From Psychromonas sp. MB-3u-54 (GTDB taxonomy: Bacteria > Pseudomonadota > Gammaproteobacteria > Enterobacterales > Psychromonadaceae), in contig NZ_PJBP01000084.1 of assembly GCF_002836415.1 (NCBI RefSeq), positions 1 to 64,000 of the forward strand: a DNA stretch of 64,000 bases, in the 5' to 3' direction. A program made the translations under genes and the position numbers. The notes below the pieces were generated by a model. The model did not search any database and had not been told where the DNA came from. It saw nothing but the letters and a program-made list of their open reading frames with translations. Below, in pieces: positions 26,648 through 36,246 of the stretch; positions within the stretch are counted from its first letter, which is position 1; each line of letters opens with the position of its first letter.

Positions 26648-27382
26648 TCAGGATCCCCAAATTGATATAACCCCGGAGAAGAGCGCCCCGGAGCCCGAAA
26701 TCGTACATAAGACAAGTGACATTCGGCGTACAATTTGTTGTGAAAAACGATCAATAAAATGATGTGCGGCGCGATAGCCTAAATAACCGGCAGGCAGTAA
26801 GGGCAGAGATATAAAAAGATGATGCAGGGTCATAAAACCAATAGGGATTTGCACAATTAATGACATAACCCCACCCGCCACAAAAAAGGCGGCCATATTA
26901 GCCCGTATTAAATGAGCTTGTTGGTGTTGTAATAATAAAGCCATCGGCGGCCCGCCGATGCTAGAGCTTGTGCCAAAAAGACCCGACAAAAAACCTGCAA
27001 TCATTAATCTACGGGGAGTCGGCTCTAATTTAATCGGCAGTAAGCTAATCACAACAGCCATTAACACTGTCAATCCCAATAATAATGAAAGCTGTGCAAC
27101 GTTGATATAAAAAAGCAACACCGCACCTGCAATAGTACCTGGAATACGCCCAATAATGCTATGTTTAAGCCCGGTGAATGAAATATTAGCACGGTATCTC
27201 AGGCTGTTAATAATACCTAAGAAAAGCCCCACTATGATAATAGGGCCGGGAATAAATTCAGGAGACAGATGAATTAAGATAGGGGCCGCGACCACCGCCA
27301 GGCCGAATCCTGTCGCGCTTTGAATAAAAGAGCCACAAAAAATCAATAACATCGCAATTAATAAATTAATATCCATATTCAC
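26648..27382 (-). CDS. TauE/SafE family sulfite exporter-like permease
   Basis: An inner-membrane protein of 244 residues with about eight TM helices in two related halves, as in TauE/SafE (DUF81). Seen: GSFIQSATGFGLAVVAAP at the first half and GLFGTSSSIGGPPMALLL in the second, the twin motifs of the family. It would export an organosulfur or sulfite anion. The start at 27382 is GTG, with an ATG two codons in. The 5' end is duplicated twice upstream as part of the 209-bp tandem array, so its promoter region may be repeated too. Confidence 0.88.
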   Translation of the reverse strand: MNMDINLLIAMLLIFCGSFIQSATGFGLAVVAAPILIHLSPEFIPGPIIIVGLFLGIINSLRYRANISFTGLKHSIIGRIPGTIAGAVLLFYINVAQLSLLLGLTVLMAVVISLLPIKLEPTPRRLMIAGFLSGLFGTSSSIGGPPMALLLQHQQAHLIRANMAAFFVAGGVMSLIVQIPIGFMTLHHLFISLPLLPAGYLGYRAAHHFIDRFSQQIVRRMSLVLCTISGSGALFSGVISIWGS

Positions 27383-27856
27383 TCGCTAAGATTGTATCAG
27401 CCGCCTTTTTTTAAAGTATAACCGCAGCAGTCATTTTTAGGTGTCGTCTACGTTTTGTAGCTCAACCGCTTTTTGAAGCGCGTCGTTAATCTGGCTTTCT
27501 ACGGGTTTCTCGGACATTGTCTGAGAGTCGGGTTCAGCATTTTGACTGATTTCAACAGCACTCGATTTAACAAATTAATATCCATATTCACCCGCTAAGA
27601 TTATATCAGCCGCCTTTTTTTAAAGTATAACCGCAGCAGTCATTTTTAGGTGTCGTCTACATTTTGTAGCTCAACCGCTTTTTGAAGCGCGTCGTTAATC
27701 TGGCTTTCTACCGGTTTCTCGGACATTGTCTGAGAGTCGGGTTCAGCATTTTGACTGATTTCAACAGCACTCGATTTAACAAATTAATATCCATATTCAC
27801 CCGCTAAGATTGTATCAGCTGCATTTTTTAAAAGTATAACCGCAGCGGTTATTTTT
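27363..27856 (-). repeat. 209-bp tandem gene-junction repeat
   Basis: Period 209 bp: the string AAATTAATATCCATATTCAC begins at 27363, 27572 and 27781. Each unit holds (minus strand) the 3' tail of the MFS gene (EKPVESQINDALQKAVELQNVDD and stop), the intergenic DNA, and the first codons of the TauE/SafE gene. The first two tails are nearly identical to each other, while the one still attached to the MFS gene differs at several codons and has extra residues. Confidence 0.9.
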
Positions 27857-29996
27857 AGATGTCGTCTACGTTTTGTAGCTCCACCGCTTTTTGAAGCGCT
27901 TCATTAAGCTGGCTTTCTACCGGTTTATCTGACATTGTCTGGGTGAGATAACTGTCGGAGTACGGTTCAACATCTTGCAAAATTTCAACAACACTTGAGG
28001 CAACATTCGGCACAATCTCGATAAAGGTATTAGCGACCTCGACAGCATGTTCCGGTATGTTTTTAGCGACTTCTTTCATGTATAAATTAATCGCAGTTTG
28101 GATTTTTTGAATAGATTCTTTGTTTTTAAATGGATGTTCTTCACCCAACAATAAATTATGCAGGTAAGCTTCAGCCACATCGAAGGAGGCGTCGGGTAAA
28201 GCTTCAGAGATAGTAATGGCGATGTCAGCCGACTGTTCAGGAGACACATCCTGCATTCGGTTATAGAGCTCTGTTGCCGTTTGCTGCGGATCTGTTGCAA
28301 CCCTGTCGACCGGTCTCATCTCATCCAACGAGCTGGACAGTATGTTAATATATTCTTCGGTCATCGCCAGTATCGCCAGAGGATATTTTCTGACCATTTT
28401 TTGAGCTGCATATTGCAGAATATTAATGCCGTTATCCGGCATCATAGCGGCAATGGCAACGATAATTTTACACATATCATCGTCATCCTGCATAATGATC
28501 CAATCAACAAGTTGTTCCGCTCTTTCCGGCGCAGCATCTATTAATATTTGAGCTGTGCGGATACTTCTATAGGGTGCTATACGGACGATCGCAGAATATA
28601 ATTTACCAATATTAACTGCTTTTATTTGGCTTAATCCAGCAACCAAGCGGCTGGCATTCTTAATGTCCCGTTGTGCTAACGCTTTAACCATATTGAGCGC
28701 AATAGCGGGGTTTTCATAGGCCAGATTAACGGCAATTTGTACGCCTGCATTTGTTGATAATTCGGATTGAGTATAGACAGTACGCGGATCCAATACCGAA
28801 ACCGCCCCGCTTGGTGTCTGCATAACAAAGCTTTCTTGATCATCAATTGCTAAAGCTTCAGATTTTTTCATACGAATACTGATGAAAATCAACAACAAAA
28901 ATGCAGCAACAACGGTAAATCCAAATAATGCATTATTGCCTAATGATTCCATTGCTATCGCAGCACTGTAGGGGCCTAAAATACTGCCCAGTGCATATAT
29001 TGCCAATAATGACCCCATTGCGGCTAATATTTGTTCTTTGATTACTTTATCAAAGGCTTCAGAAATACTCATGGGATAAAGACAGGCAGCAAGTCCCGTT
29101 GTTATTGCGAGCGCCATTAAGGTCAGTTTGAACCATTCTAAATAAATTAAAAAGGGTATCAATATACTAAATACAATGAATGTTGCCACCATACCAAACA
29201 TCACTTTTCTTCGGTCAAAATGATCAGATAAATAAGCGATTGGAAATTGTAAAATGATCGCCCCCGCAATGGCGGCTCCCATAAAAATCGATAAATCAAA
29301 CCCCTGAATACCGTTATTACTGGCAAATATGGGTAACATATTTAATAGGCCGGAGTATAAAACACCACAGAAAAAACAGGATACAACACCTAAGGGAGAG
29401 AGTTTGACAATAGTGAAAAATGACATGCCCTGGCTATCTTCAATAAAAGGCCCTTTGTGTCTGCCGATAACAATAGGGGTAATTGAAAAGCTGAATAAAA
29501 TACCAGCCAGAATAAATAAAGTGGTACTTTCAACGGGTGCTAAGTTTAATAAAAATTGACCGGAAAATAATGCGCTCATTATTATAATCTGGTTAACTGC
29601 GAGTATTCTTCCGCGGTTTTTTTCCGTGGCGCTATGGCCTAACCAGCTATCGAGTGTTGCATTAGTACAGGCAATACAAAAACCGGTTATGATGCGCATT
29701 GCACCAAGCACTAAGGGATCACTATAGAGCCCTGATAATAAAATGGCGACGGCGGTCATACTACCACAAATTGCAAAAGTTTGGATATGACCAACACGTT
29801 GTAATAATCGGCGGCAGTAGATTGCACCAAATAAAAAACCGACAGAATACATTGATAAAACAATACCAATATTACCTATATCAACACCATCGTGCTGCAT
29901 ACGAACAGGTAATAGAATATTACTTAATCCATTTCCAAGCATGATTAAAAAACCACTTAGTAGCAACAAAGGGAAAGGTTTTAAAGTCTTTAACAC
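27855..29996 (-). CDS. MFS transporter with long C-terminal helical tail
   Basis: A 713-residue membrane protein. Residues 1-380 are a standard 12-TM major facilitator with MFS motif A-like SDHFDRRKVMF and the N-terminal loop GHIQTFAIC. The YcaD-like group of MFS proteins is the closest type I can suggest. Residues about 385-713 are soluble, acidic and helical, with repeats such as ALAQRDIKNASRLVAGL, IVRIAPYRSIRTAQILIDAAP and EVANTFIEIVPNVASSVV, spaced like a HEAT-type solenoid. The tail could dock a partner or gate transport; this is inference. Its last 40 codons are copied in the tandem array downstream. Confidence 0.85.
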   Translation of the reverse strand: MLKTLKPFPLLLLSGFLIMLGNGLSNILLPVRMQHDGVDIGNIGIVLSMYSVGFLFGAIYCRRLLQRVGHIQTFAICGSMTAVAILLSGLYSDPLVLGAMRIITGFCIACTNATLDSWLGHSATEKNRGRILAVNQIIIMSALFSGQFLLNLAPVESTTLFILAGILFSFSITPIVIGRHKGPFIEDSQGMSFFTIVKLSPLGVVSCFFCGVLYSGLLNMLPIFASNNGIQGFDLSIFMGAAIAGAIILQFPIAYLSDHFDRRKVMFGMVATFIVFSILIPFLIYLEWFKLTLMALAITTGLAACLYPMSISEAFDKVIKEQILAAMGSLLAIYALGSILGPYSAAIAMESLGNNALFGFTVVAAFLLLIFISIRMKKSEALAIDDQESFVMQTPSGAVSVLDPRTVYTQSELSTNAGVQIAVNLAYENPAIALNMVKALAQRDIKNASRLVAGLSQIKAVNIGKLYSAIVRIAPYRSIRTAQILIDAAPERAEQLVDWIIMQDDDDMCKIIVAIAAMMPDNGINILQYAAQKMVRKYPLAILAMTEEYINILSSSLDEMRPVDRVATDPQQTATELYNRMQDVSPEQSADIAITISEALPDASFDVAEAYLHNLLLGEEHPFKNKESIQKIQTAINLYMKEVAKNIPEHAVEVANTFIEIVPNVASSVVEILQDVEPYSDSYLTQTMSDKPVESQLNEALQKAVELQNVDDI

Positions 29997-30474
29997 GGAA
30001 ATATCTCTTACAGTAGGTAGCTTAGCGAGGATTAGCAGTTGCTGTTTCCATTAAACTAGGGATAAAAAGGAAAGCTAAATGTTTTATAGATACAACATTA
30101 ACGCAAGATTAGCATGACGTTTAATATAGGGCAAAGTTAAACGGTAAGAGACTGTAATAAAAACGCTGAGACGACTTGTTTATAATCAACAGTGTATTCT
30201 ATAAAGTGCATTATCACACACCCTCGAGTCTGCCGGGGGCAAAAGAGATCCTCCTGCCCTCATAGTGTTACAAGATAAACTTTCCGGTCAGCCTCGTGAG
30301 GCAATATTTCACTCATAAATAACTCTCAATTTAGTGCTCGATTTAGCCCTTAAATTGTAAACTCCCCTATAAATAATTATACGTTAATGCTAGATTTAAT
30401 TTTAAATTGTAAATTCACCTTTATGTCCACTTGAAGGGTATTTATTAAGCAGGTATTTAAAAAAAGGAATTTCA
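29997..30474. other. Divergent intergenic region
   Basis: Separates the MFS gene and the UPF0319 gene, which point away from each other. It should contain both promoters. AAAAAAGGAATT precedes the plus-strand ATG. An imperfect GC-rich hairpin (GCCGGGGGC ... CTGCCCTC, about 30231-30260) has no T-run. Nothing else recognised. Confidence 0.4.
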
Positions 30475-31089
30475 ATGAGATTGTTAGTCGTATTAATTAC
30501 ATTTTGTGTGATGTCATCTGGTTATGCCGCAACATTAACGGGAGAAAGAAATGTAGAAATTTTAGCTGTTGACGGTCAAAAATACAGCAATAAAATTTTA
30601 GAAAGTTCAGATTTAACATTAGCCAAGGGTCTGCATCAAATAGTGGTCAGGTATTCCAGTAGTTTTCCTAAAGACGGGATGCTAACCAGTAAACCCTATA
30701 TTTTTAATATACAAGCGGATAATAATACAACGGTAGGCCCCGTCGATACCTTTAACAGTTATGATCAAGCTGAAAAAGCACTGGAAAAAGGTATCAGCTG
30801 GCGTGTAACAAATCAAAACAGCAGCGTGATGATAAAGGATGCGAATATCCTTTTCGGTGAAGGTTTTTTCCCCTATCATGATATCGAAAAATTAATTGCA
30901 AAATACAATAAAGATAACGCCATTATCTCCCCCTCAACGGCAGATAATTTAGCGATTACAGCGCAGGGTGAATCTTCTGATTATTCAAACAGCGCACCCA
31001 CGGAGCAACTAATCAAAATGTATCGTTCAGCAAGTAAAGCGGATAAAAAAGCGTTCAGAATTTGGCTTATCGAAGAAGATATGAAATAA
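30475..31089 (+). CDS. UPF0319/DUF2057 family periplasmic protein
   Basis: A 204-residue secreted protein with a signal peptide ending SGYAA (about 19). Typical family features: EILAVDGQKYSNKILESSDLTLAKGLHQIVVRYSS and FPYHDIEKLIAKYN. E. coli YccT of this family has been linked to inhibition of curli; no curli genes are in this window. A ribosome site AAGGAAT precedes the ATG. Single gene; a weak stem (AGTGTGGT/ACCACACT, 31123-31152) lies between it and the convergent protease gene. Confidence 0.88.
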   Translation: MRLLVVLITFCVMSSGYAATLTGERNVEILAVDGQKYSNKILESSDLTLAKGLHQIVVRYSSSFPKDGMLTSKPYIFNIQADNNTTVGPVDTFNSYDQAEKALEKGISWRVTNQNSSVMIKDANILFGEGFFPYHDIEKLIAKYNKDNAIISPSTADNLAITAQGESSDYSNSAPTEQLIKMYRSASKADKKAFRIWLIEEDMK

Positions 31090-31164
31090 AATTATGCTGC
31101 GTAGACTGTTAGTATAAAGTAGAGTGTGGTTTTCTTATCTCGACACCACACTCCCATTACACAG

Positions 31165-31956
31165 TTACAATTTACAATTTGGACGTTTTACATTACTTGC
31201 AGGTAAAGCGGCTATCTGGGCCTTTAAGTTTTTAATACGCGTTGCGTTTGACGGGTGTGTGGATAATAACTCCGGCGGCTTATTTCCACCGGAGGCCTTG
31301 GCCATATTGACCCACAAATCAACACTTTGTCGTGGGTCAAATCCCGCTTCAGCCATAAGCGTTAATCCGATAGTGTCAGACTCAGACTCCTGCGCACGCC
31401 CATAGGGCATTAATATCCCATACTGCACACCTAAACCAAGCCCCGCCATTGCTATATTTTTATATTCAGATCCCCCCAGAGCAACATTCGAAAGTTGTAA
31501 CCCCGTATTGGCTAACTGACTTCTAGAAAGCCTTTCGTTGCTATGATTCGCCATCACATGACCAATTTCATGGCCGATCACCGTTGCTAATTGATCTTGA
31601 TTAACAGCCACCTTGAGCAAACCACTATAAACCCCTATTTTACCGCCCGGCAGTGCAAATGCATTAATCTGTTCACTATCAAAAACAACAACTTCCCATT
31701 GTGTAATATTAAATTGAGGTGCTAAACGAGCGGTAATTACGCCAGTTACACACTGTACATAGGCATTTGTTTTTTTATCCGTACTGATCTTTTCCTGTTT
31801 CTTTAGCTCTTCGAACGACTGCGCGCCCAGTTGTGACATCTCAGTGCCCGAAAAGAGTAAAATCTGCTGCCTACCTGTTGGGGAGTTTACGCACCCGTAC
31901 AATGCCAATGACGCGGCAACCACAGTCGATAATAAAAATGGCTTTATCATTTTCAT
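31165..31956 (-). CDS. M48 family metalloprotease, lipoprotein (LoiP-like)
   Basis: A 263-residue zinc protease. The signal ends in the lipobox ALYGC (Cys 22), placing it in the outer membrane facing the periplasm. The catalytic motif HEIGH is at about 129-133, followed by the third zinc ligand region with ESDTIGLTLMAEAGFD. Length and lipoprotein form match LoiP/YggG-type proteases of envelope quality control rather than HtpX, which is membrane-spanning. The ending LSTHPSNATRI is the usual family close. Confidence 0.92.
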   Translation of the reverse strand: MKMIKPFLLSTVVAASLALYGCVNSPTGRQQILLFSGTEMSQLGAQSFEELKKQEKISTDKKTNAYVQCVTGVITARLAPQFNITQWEVVVFDSEQINAFALPGGKIGVYSGLLKVAVNQDQLATVIGHEIGHVMANHSNERLSRSQLANTGLQLSNVALGGSEYKNIAMAGLGLGVQYGILMPYGRAQESESDTIGLTLMAEAGFDPRQSVDLWVNMAKASGGNKPPELLSTHPSNATRIKNLKAQIAALPASNVKRPNCKL

Positions 31957-32523
31957 ATTAACAATTCCTTTGGTTATAATTATTTTTAATTGGATATCTA
32001 GTTGATGCCATTGTAAAAAACCAGTACGGCAATATCACCCTGTAAAGGATGTTATTTCTGCTCTCTGTTCCGCAAGCAAAGGATTAAATTTTTGAAGTGG
32101 TTCGCCGATCAATTGTAACCTATTACGCTGCAAAATACGGAGATGAATTCTGCAATAAACTAAATATCATTAAGGCAGGAGAAGGTAAACCTTAGCCTAA
32201 AGTAAGGTTATCAATACAGCATCAGGCGATGTAAAATTTAAAAAATGGTTTATTACGCTACGCTAATCTTTACAACAATCTTTACCTCTATATAGTAACA
32301 AAGGAATTAATGAAGTGTTGCACAGGGAAAATGAATACTAACAGCATTCGCTAGTTGTTCTCACTTCCCAAAATGCGATGAAACCATTTTCAACAGCCTT
32401 AGCTGGCCACAAAGTGTTGAAGAACAGGATCTTCTGAATAAAATTCACAACGCAGTTAGAATTTATTTTAACCAGCTAGATTGATCACCTTTTTAGTTAT
32501 TTTGGTATAAGGACAATAAAAAC
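31957..32523. other. Intergenic with a gene remnant
   Basis: A plus-strand frame open from about 32335 to 32483 ends SVEEQDLLNKIHNAVRIYFNQLD and stops. It reads like the C-terminus of a real protein but has no start or ribosome site, and I cannot name it. The rest of the gap shows nothing. Confidence 0.4.
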
Positions 32524-32982
32524 ATGAAAACAGCCGCCCTTGCCTTGTTGAGCGTTTCACTTCTTTTAAGCCTCGGCGCCTGCAGTGAAATAAACTCGCC
32601 GCAAAGCAGCCGCACTACTGGAATCATCGAGTCTTGTCCTGATTCGCCAAATTGTGTTTCAAGCGATGCAGCTGACAAAAATCATTTTATTATGCCCTTT
32701 CAACTGGCAACGACAGCTGAAAAGGCATGGCCTATTGTGATCGAGGTTATTATGGAGCTCCCGCGCAGCAATATTATTCAACAAACAGACAGTTTCTTAG
32801 CGGTTGAATGTCGAAGTGCCGTATTAGCATTTGTTGATGATCTGAAATTACAACTGCGGGCAAACGAAGGTATCATCGCTGTCTACTCAGCTTCACGTAT
32901 TGGATATTCCGATTTTGGCGTTAACCATGATCGCATTGAGGTATTACGGGCCGCGCTTATTAAACGCGGCGTGGTAAAGTAA
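32524..32982 (+). CDS. DUF1499 family lipoprotein
   Basis: A 152-residue lipoprotein: signal with lipobox SLGAC (Cys at about 20). The DUF1499 opening CPDSPNCVSS is followed by a beta-rich domain with FLAVECRSAVLAFVDDL and the close SRIGYSDFGVNHDRIEVLRAAL. Function is unknown in the family. It ends 10 bp from the convergent Cys-rich small gene. No clear ribosome site beyond AAGGACA. Confidence 0.88.
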   Translation: MKTAALALLSVSLLLSLGACSEINSPQSSRTTGIIESCPDSPNCVSSDAADKNHFIMPFQLATTAEKAWPIVIEVIMELPRSNIIQQTDSFLAVECRSAVLAFVDDLKLQLRANEGIIAVYSASRIGYSDFGVNHDRIEVLRAALIKRGVVK

Positions 32983-32991
32983 CCTGTGGCT

Positions 32992-33270
32992 TCAGGAAAG
33001 CAGACCATTACGCACAAGTCCTCTGCGCACATTTTTACATAATTTTGCAAAACCAGAAATATCTTTAAAAGTGGGTGTTTCTCCACATGCAAGTGCCGAC
33101 TCCCAGTGCATAATTTCCGTTTCAACTAATTCAATTGATTTTTTAGGGCAGCCGACACAAGTATCCCCGCAAATATTAATATTTGAATCCTCAAAAGGAA
33201 AATATTCTTTTACTAATGTGATGATATTAAGCATTGCTGTTTTACAGTCTGGCTTTTTCCTCATTTTCAT
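32992..33270 (-). CDS. Small cysteine-containing hypothetical protein
   Basis: A 92-residue protein with six Cys; ICGDTCVGCPKKS contains a CxxxCxxC cluster that could bind a metal or iron-sulfur centre, and KLCKN adds another. The C-terminus is basic (RRGLVRNGLLS). The start ATG overlaps the stop of the upstream Bcr/CflA gene in TAATG, so it is translated with the pump, an arrangement I associate with Vibrio-like genomes. Function unknown; a cytosolic accessory is possible. Confidence 0.75.
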   Translation of the reverse strand: MKMRKKPDCKTAMLNIITLVKEYFPFEDSNINICGDTCVGCPKKSIELVETEIMHWESALACGETPTFKDISGFAKLCKNVRRGLVRNGLLS

Positions 33271-34460
33271 TATGCTTCCTTGGCAAAGCAGGTATAAAAC
33301 AGGATTGATAATAATCCGCAGAACGCCATCATCAATACCATCGGCCAGGCACTGTCACCGGGTAATAAAGAGACAGCAGCAGCGACCAAAGCACCGGTGC
33401 CAAATTTAAGAGAGCCCGCCAACGAGGATACCGTACCCGCCATTTCGGGGTATTCGCTTAATAATAATGCGATACTATTACTGCCTACCATTGAAATAGT
33501 ACTAAAATATAACATGACGGGTAAAACGACTCCCCATAAACCTAAATCTAATAACTGCGCTAACACTAAGAGCAGGCTTGCGAATAATTGAATAGCTAAC
33601 CCCACACGAAGCAGATAATGCGATCCTAATTTTTTTACGTATTTTCCATTTAATGTGGTCATCACCATCATTAACAATATATTTAAGCCAAATAAGTAAC
33701 CTACATTAGTAATAGCAACATCATATAACTCTATATAGATAAAAGAGCCCGCGGTTAAAAATGCAAACATACCGGCAAATGAAAAAGCCCCGGTAAAAAT
33801 CAAGCCAAAGGCTTGAGGTCTGGTAAAGAGGGTATAAAAATGACGGATCGTAGTACGCAGTCGAAAAGGTTGTTTATTTTCAGGTTTTAAGGTTTCAGGA
33901 ATAACTAAGCTAAAGGCGATAATCATAATAAAGGCAATAAGGGCCAGTAACCAAAAAATTGAGCGCCAACCAAACCAGACGGCCAGATAACCACCAGCAA
34001 GGGGTGCTAACAAGGGAGCAATGGTCATTACTAATATAATAAATGACATAGTGCGAGCAAAATCTTCTTTGGCAAACATATCTCTGACGATAGCCTGCAC
34101 GACAACGGCCCCGGCGGCACCTGCAAAACCTTGTGCGGTACGTACCCACATCAGCGCGTCAATACTGTCGGTCATTGCACTAATAACAGCGGTAACCACA
34201 AAGAAAAAGGTACCCAGCAGCAGTATAGGTTTACGACCGAAACTATCTGACAAAGGACCATGAAATAGCTGCCCAATTGCAAATCCGGCAGTAAAAGAGG
34301 TTAATGTAATTTGAATGGCACCCGCACTTACCCCGAATTCCTTTGCAATAGTCGGCATTGCAGGCAAGTACATGTCGATAGCAAAGGGCGTAAGAGAGGT
34401 GATTCCCCCCAGAATAACGATCAGTAAAAAACTTAATTTTGTTGTGGAAGAGGAATCCAT
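33270..34460 (-). CDS. Bcr/CflA family drug-resistance MFS transporter
   Basis: A 12-TM efflux pump of about 396 residues. I start it at the ATG at 34460 (MDSSSTTKLSF), preceded by AGAGAAC; the frame is open 44 codons further upstream, but that part is not family-like. Signatures: LTPFAIDMYLPAMPTIAKEFG at TM1, GQLFHGPLSDSFGRKPILL (MFS motif A) and RTAQGFAGAAGAVVVQAIVRDMF (Bcr/CflA motif). It exports drugs such as bicyclomycin or chloramphenicol analogues in relatives, driven by protons. Coupled to the small Cys protein. Confidence 0.92.
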   Translation of the reverse strand: MDSSSTTKLSFLLIVILGGITSLTPFAIDMYLPAMPTIAKEFGVSAGAIQITLTSFTAGFAIGQLFHGPLSDSFGRKPILLLGTFFFVVTAVISAMTDSIDALMWVRTAQGFAGAAGAVVVQAIVRDMFAKEDFARTMSFIILVMTIAPLLAPLAGGYLAVWFGWRSIFWLLALIAFIMIIAFSLVIPETLKPENKQPFRLRTTIRHFYTLFTRPQAFGLIFTGAFSFAGMFAFLTAGSFIYIELYDVAITNVGYLFGLNILLMMVMTTLNGKYVKKLGSHYLLRVGLAIQLFASLLLVLAQLLDLGLWGVVLPVMLYFSTISMVGSNSIALLLSEYPEMAGTVSSLAGSLKFGTGALVAAAVSLLPGDSAWPMVLMMAFCGLLSILFYTCFAKEA

Positions 34461-34706
34461 AATGTTCTCTGGAATAAAAGACAATGAAAGAATTAGAATA
34501 ACATGAACCAGCTCTCCTTTATCAAATTTTTTGCGCTTGACACAGTGAATTATCATTTTATGCCCGACGGCGCTTATTATCTCCTTTGTCACTTCGCAGG
34601 TAACAAAAAAATCAAATCGTTGAGGTGAATTTTTAGATGTAATGAGGATTAATAATAGTTGTAGTCTGCAGCTGAATATCTATATTCCAGTGACTGCCCG
34701 TTTAGT

Positions 34707-35129
34707 TTAAATAAAGAGCCCCTGTTCAACGTAGATTAATTTAGCCACCTTACGAATAATCGCCTCTTCAATAGGATCCAGATAATCGGCATAAGCCACC
34801 TTCCACATTTCACTGATTAAATTAATACGCGATTGCCCGTCTAACACGCTTAATTTAGACGTAAAGTTAAACAATGAATTTGCGGATTTCATTTTTTCTT
34901 TCCCGATCATAATTAACTCTTTTGCTTTACCTTTATCAATCGACAGCAGCTTACATAATGAATTTTCTATTGCAGCGACCTCTTCCGGCTGCATTGCCTG
35001 ATCAGCATGAGAGACTTCGCACAGTAGACAAGCAATGGCAATAGTATCATCATAGGCAGATGTTTCTGGCTCTTGATCTAGAATTGAATTTAAAAAAGCA
35101 TGAATTTTGGTCAACATTTTGTAACTCAC
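34707..35129 (-). CDS. TerB-like (tellurite resistance) domain protein
   Basis: A 140-residue soluble helical protein with the TerB pattern: AIACLLCEVSHADQAMQPEEVAAIE (acidic metal-binding-like loop, DQ-x-EE), then a second repeat with MWKVAYADYLDPIEEAIIRKVA. TerB proteins bind Ca2+ and belong to stress or phage-related Ter systems, but lone TerB paralogues like this are common in gammaproteobacteria and have no set role. Divergent from the lipoprotein gene at 35263. Confidence 0.88.
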   Translation of the reverse strand: MSYKMLTKIHAFLNSILDQEPETSAYDDTIAIACLLCEVSHADQAMQPEEVAAIENSLCKLLSIDKGKAKELIMIGKEKMKSANSLFNFTSKLSVLDGQSRINLISEMWKVAYADYLDPIEEAIIRKVAKLIYVEQGLFI

Positions 35130-35262
35130 TTTTATTTAGAAACAGCCACTAAAGTGTGTCATTTAAAACAAGCTATTGTTAATAGCTTGTTTTAAATAAT
35201 AGCAGTAAAATACAATATATATTATCTTGCTATTATTATTTATTATTAATGGAATGGCTAAT

Positions 35263-35739
35263 ATGTCTATCTGGAAGTTTATTGCAATATTATGGGTTGT
35301 TGGATTAAGTGGATGTACCAACATACAACAGTTACAAGATTTAGAAGTGAGTTTAATTAATATAGAGCCTACAACAGCTGCGGGGTTATCCCCTCGTTTT
35401 AATGTGCGCTTATTAGTCTTAAATCCGAATGCTCAAGATTTGGATATTGAAGGCGTTATTTTGCGTCTGGACATTAATGATAAAAAGATCTTATCCGGTG
35501 TGTCCCGTCAAATCCCGACACTAAAGGGCTACAGTGAAACCCCCGTCGAGATACAAACGGCTGTTAATCTATTTGATCTGTTTAAATTATTAACCTCTTT
35601 AAGTCAATATTCAGGTAATGAGATTAAATACCAACTGCAAACAAAAATAGATCCTAAGGGATTTGTTGCCTTTAATCTAAACAAAGAGGGATTCTTAAAT
35701 GAAGATCTTTTACAAGGATTAAGCAGCCTGCCTAAATAA
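35263..35739 (+). CDS. LEA14/WHy-domain lipoprotein
   Basis: About 158 residues from this ATG (an in-frame ATG lies 9 bp earlier, and another 36 bp earlier). The signal ends in lipobox GLSGC. The domain (SLINIEPTTAAGLSPRFNVRLLVLNPNAQDLDIEGVILRLDIN) is the WHy/LEA-type-2 beta sandwich, with NPN-x-LDI as the hallmark. Bacterial members are envelope proteins tied to stress tolerance, of unknown mechanism. Possibly periplasmic side of the outer membrane. Ribosome site is weak. Confidence 0.85.
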   Translation: MSIWKFIAILWVVGLSGCTNIQQLQDLEVSLINIEPTTAAGLSPRFNVRLLVLNPNAQDLDIEGVILRLDINDKKILSGVSRQIPTLKGYSETPVEIQTAVNLFDLFKLLTSLSQYSGNEIKYQLQTKIDPKGFVAFNLNKEGFLNEDLLQGLSSLPK

Positions 35740-35761
35740 AATAAGTGAACAACAGGACGAA

Positions 35762-36145
35762 CTATTTAACGACTTCAATGCGCACTTTAATCACACCGGA
35801 GTCGATAGAACCAATAAGACTGAATGCGGAGCGCGACAAGTCAATAATACGCCCTTTTACAAAAGGGCCTCTGTCATTGATAATGACCACCACACTTTTA
35901 TTATTTTTTAAATTGGTGACTCTCACTTTTGAGCCAAAAGATAACTTTTTATGCGCCGCTGTTTTCGCATTTTGATCAAAAACAGCACCGCTTGCGGTCA
36001 GTCTACCTTGAAATTTATTGGCATAAAAAGAAGCTTTTCCAACTTCTTTATACCCGGCGTTGCTCTCTGATAATACCGCCGTACAAGCGAAAATATTGAT
36101 GGCGAAAACAGCAACAGTTAATCGTTTAATGCCCAGTGTTATCAT
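35762..36145 (-). CDS. RlpA-like septal ring protein (DPBB domain)
   Basis: A 127-residue RlpA-type protein. N-terminal signal with candidate lipobox NIFAC (about 21). The double-psi beta-barrel is complete: [39 protein letters not shown] and [24 protein letters not shown] with the catalytic-like Asp in NDRGPF. RlpA family enzymes cleave denuded peptidoglycan at the septum. There is no C-terminal SPOR domain, so this is the short form and may not localise to the division site. Confidence 0.92.
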   Translation of the reverse strand: MITLGIKRLTVAVFAINIFACTAVLSESNAGYKEVGKASFYANKFQGRLTASGAVFDQNAKTAAHKKLSFGSKVRVTNLKNNKSVVVIINDRGPFVKGRIIDLSRSAFSLIGSIDSGVIKVRIEVVK

Positions 36146-36246
36146 ATTTCCTGCCTCTTTAAAAACATTCCCCGCCTCAATAAGTTAATGGATTATCCTT
36201 TGAGTATAGTGATAAATATGTATTATAAATCATGAGTCTCAATAGG

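Noticed and set aside
31123-31152. AGTGTGGT/ACCACACT stem as a terminator
   Set aside because: No T-run on either side; kept only as a note in the UPF0319 entry.
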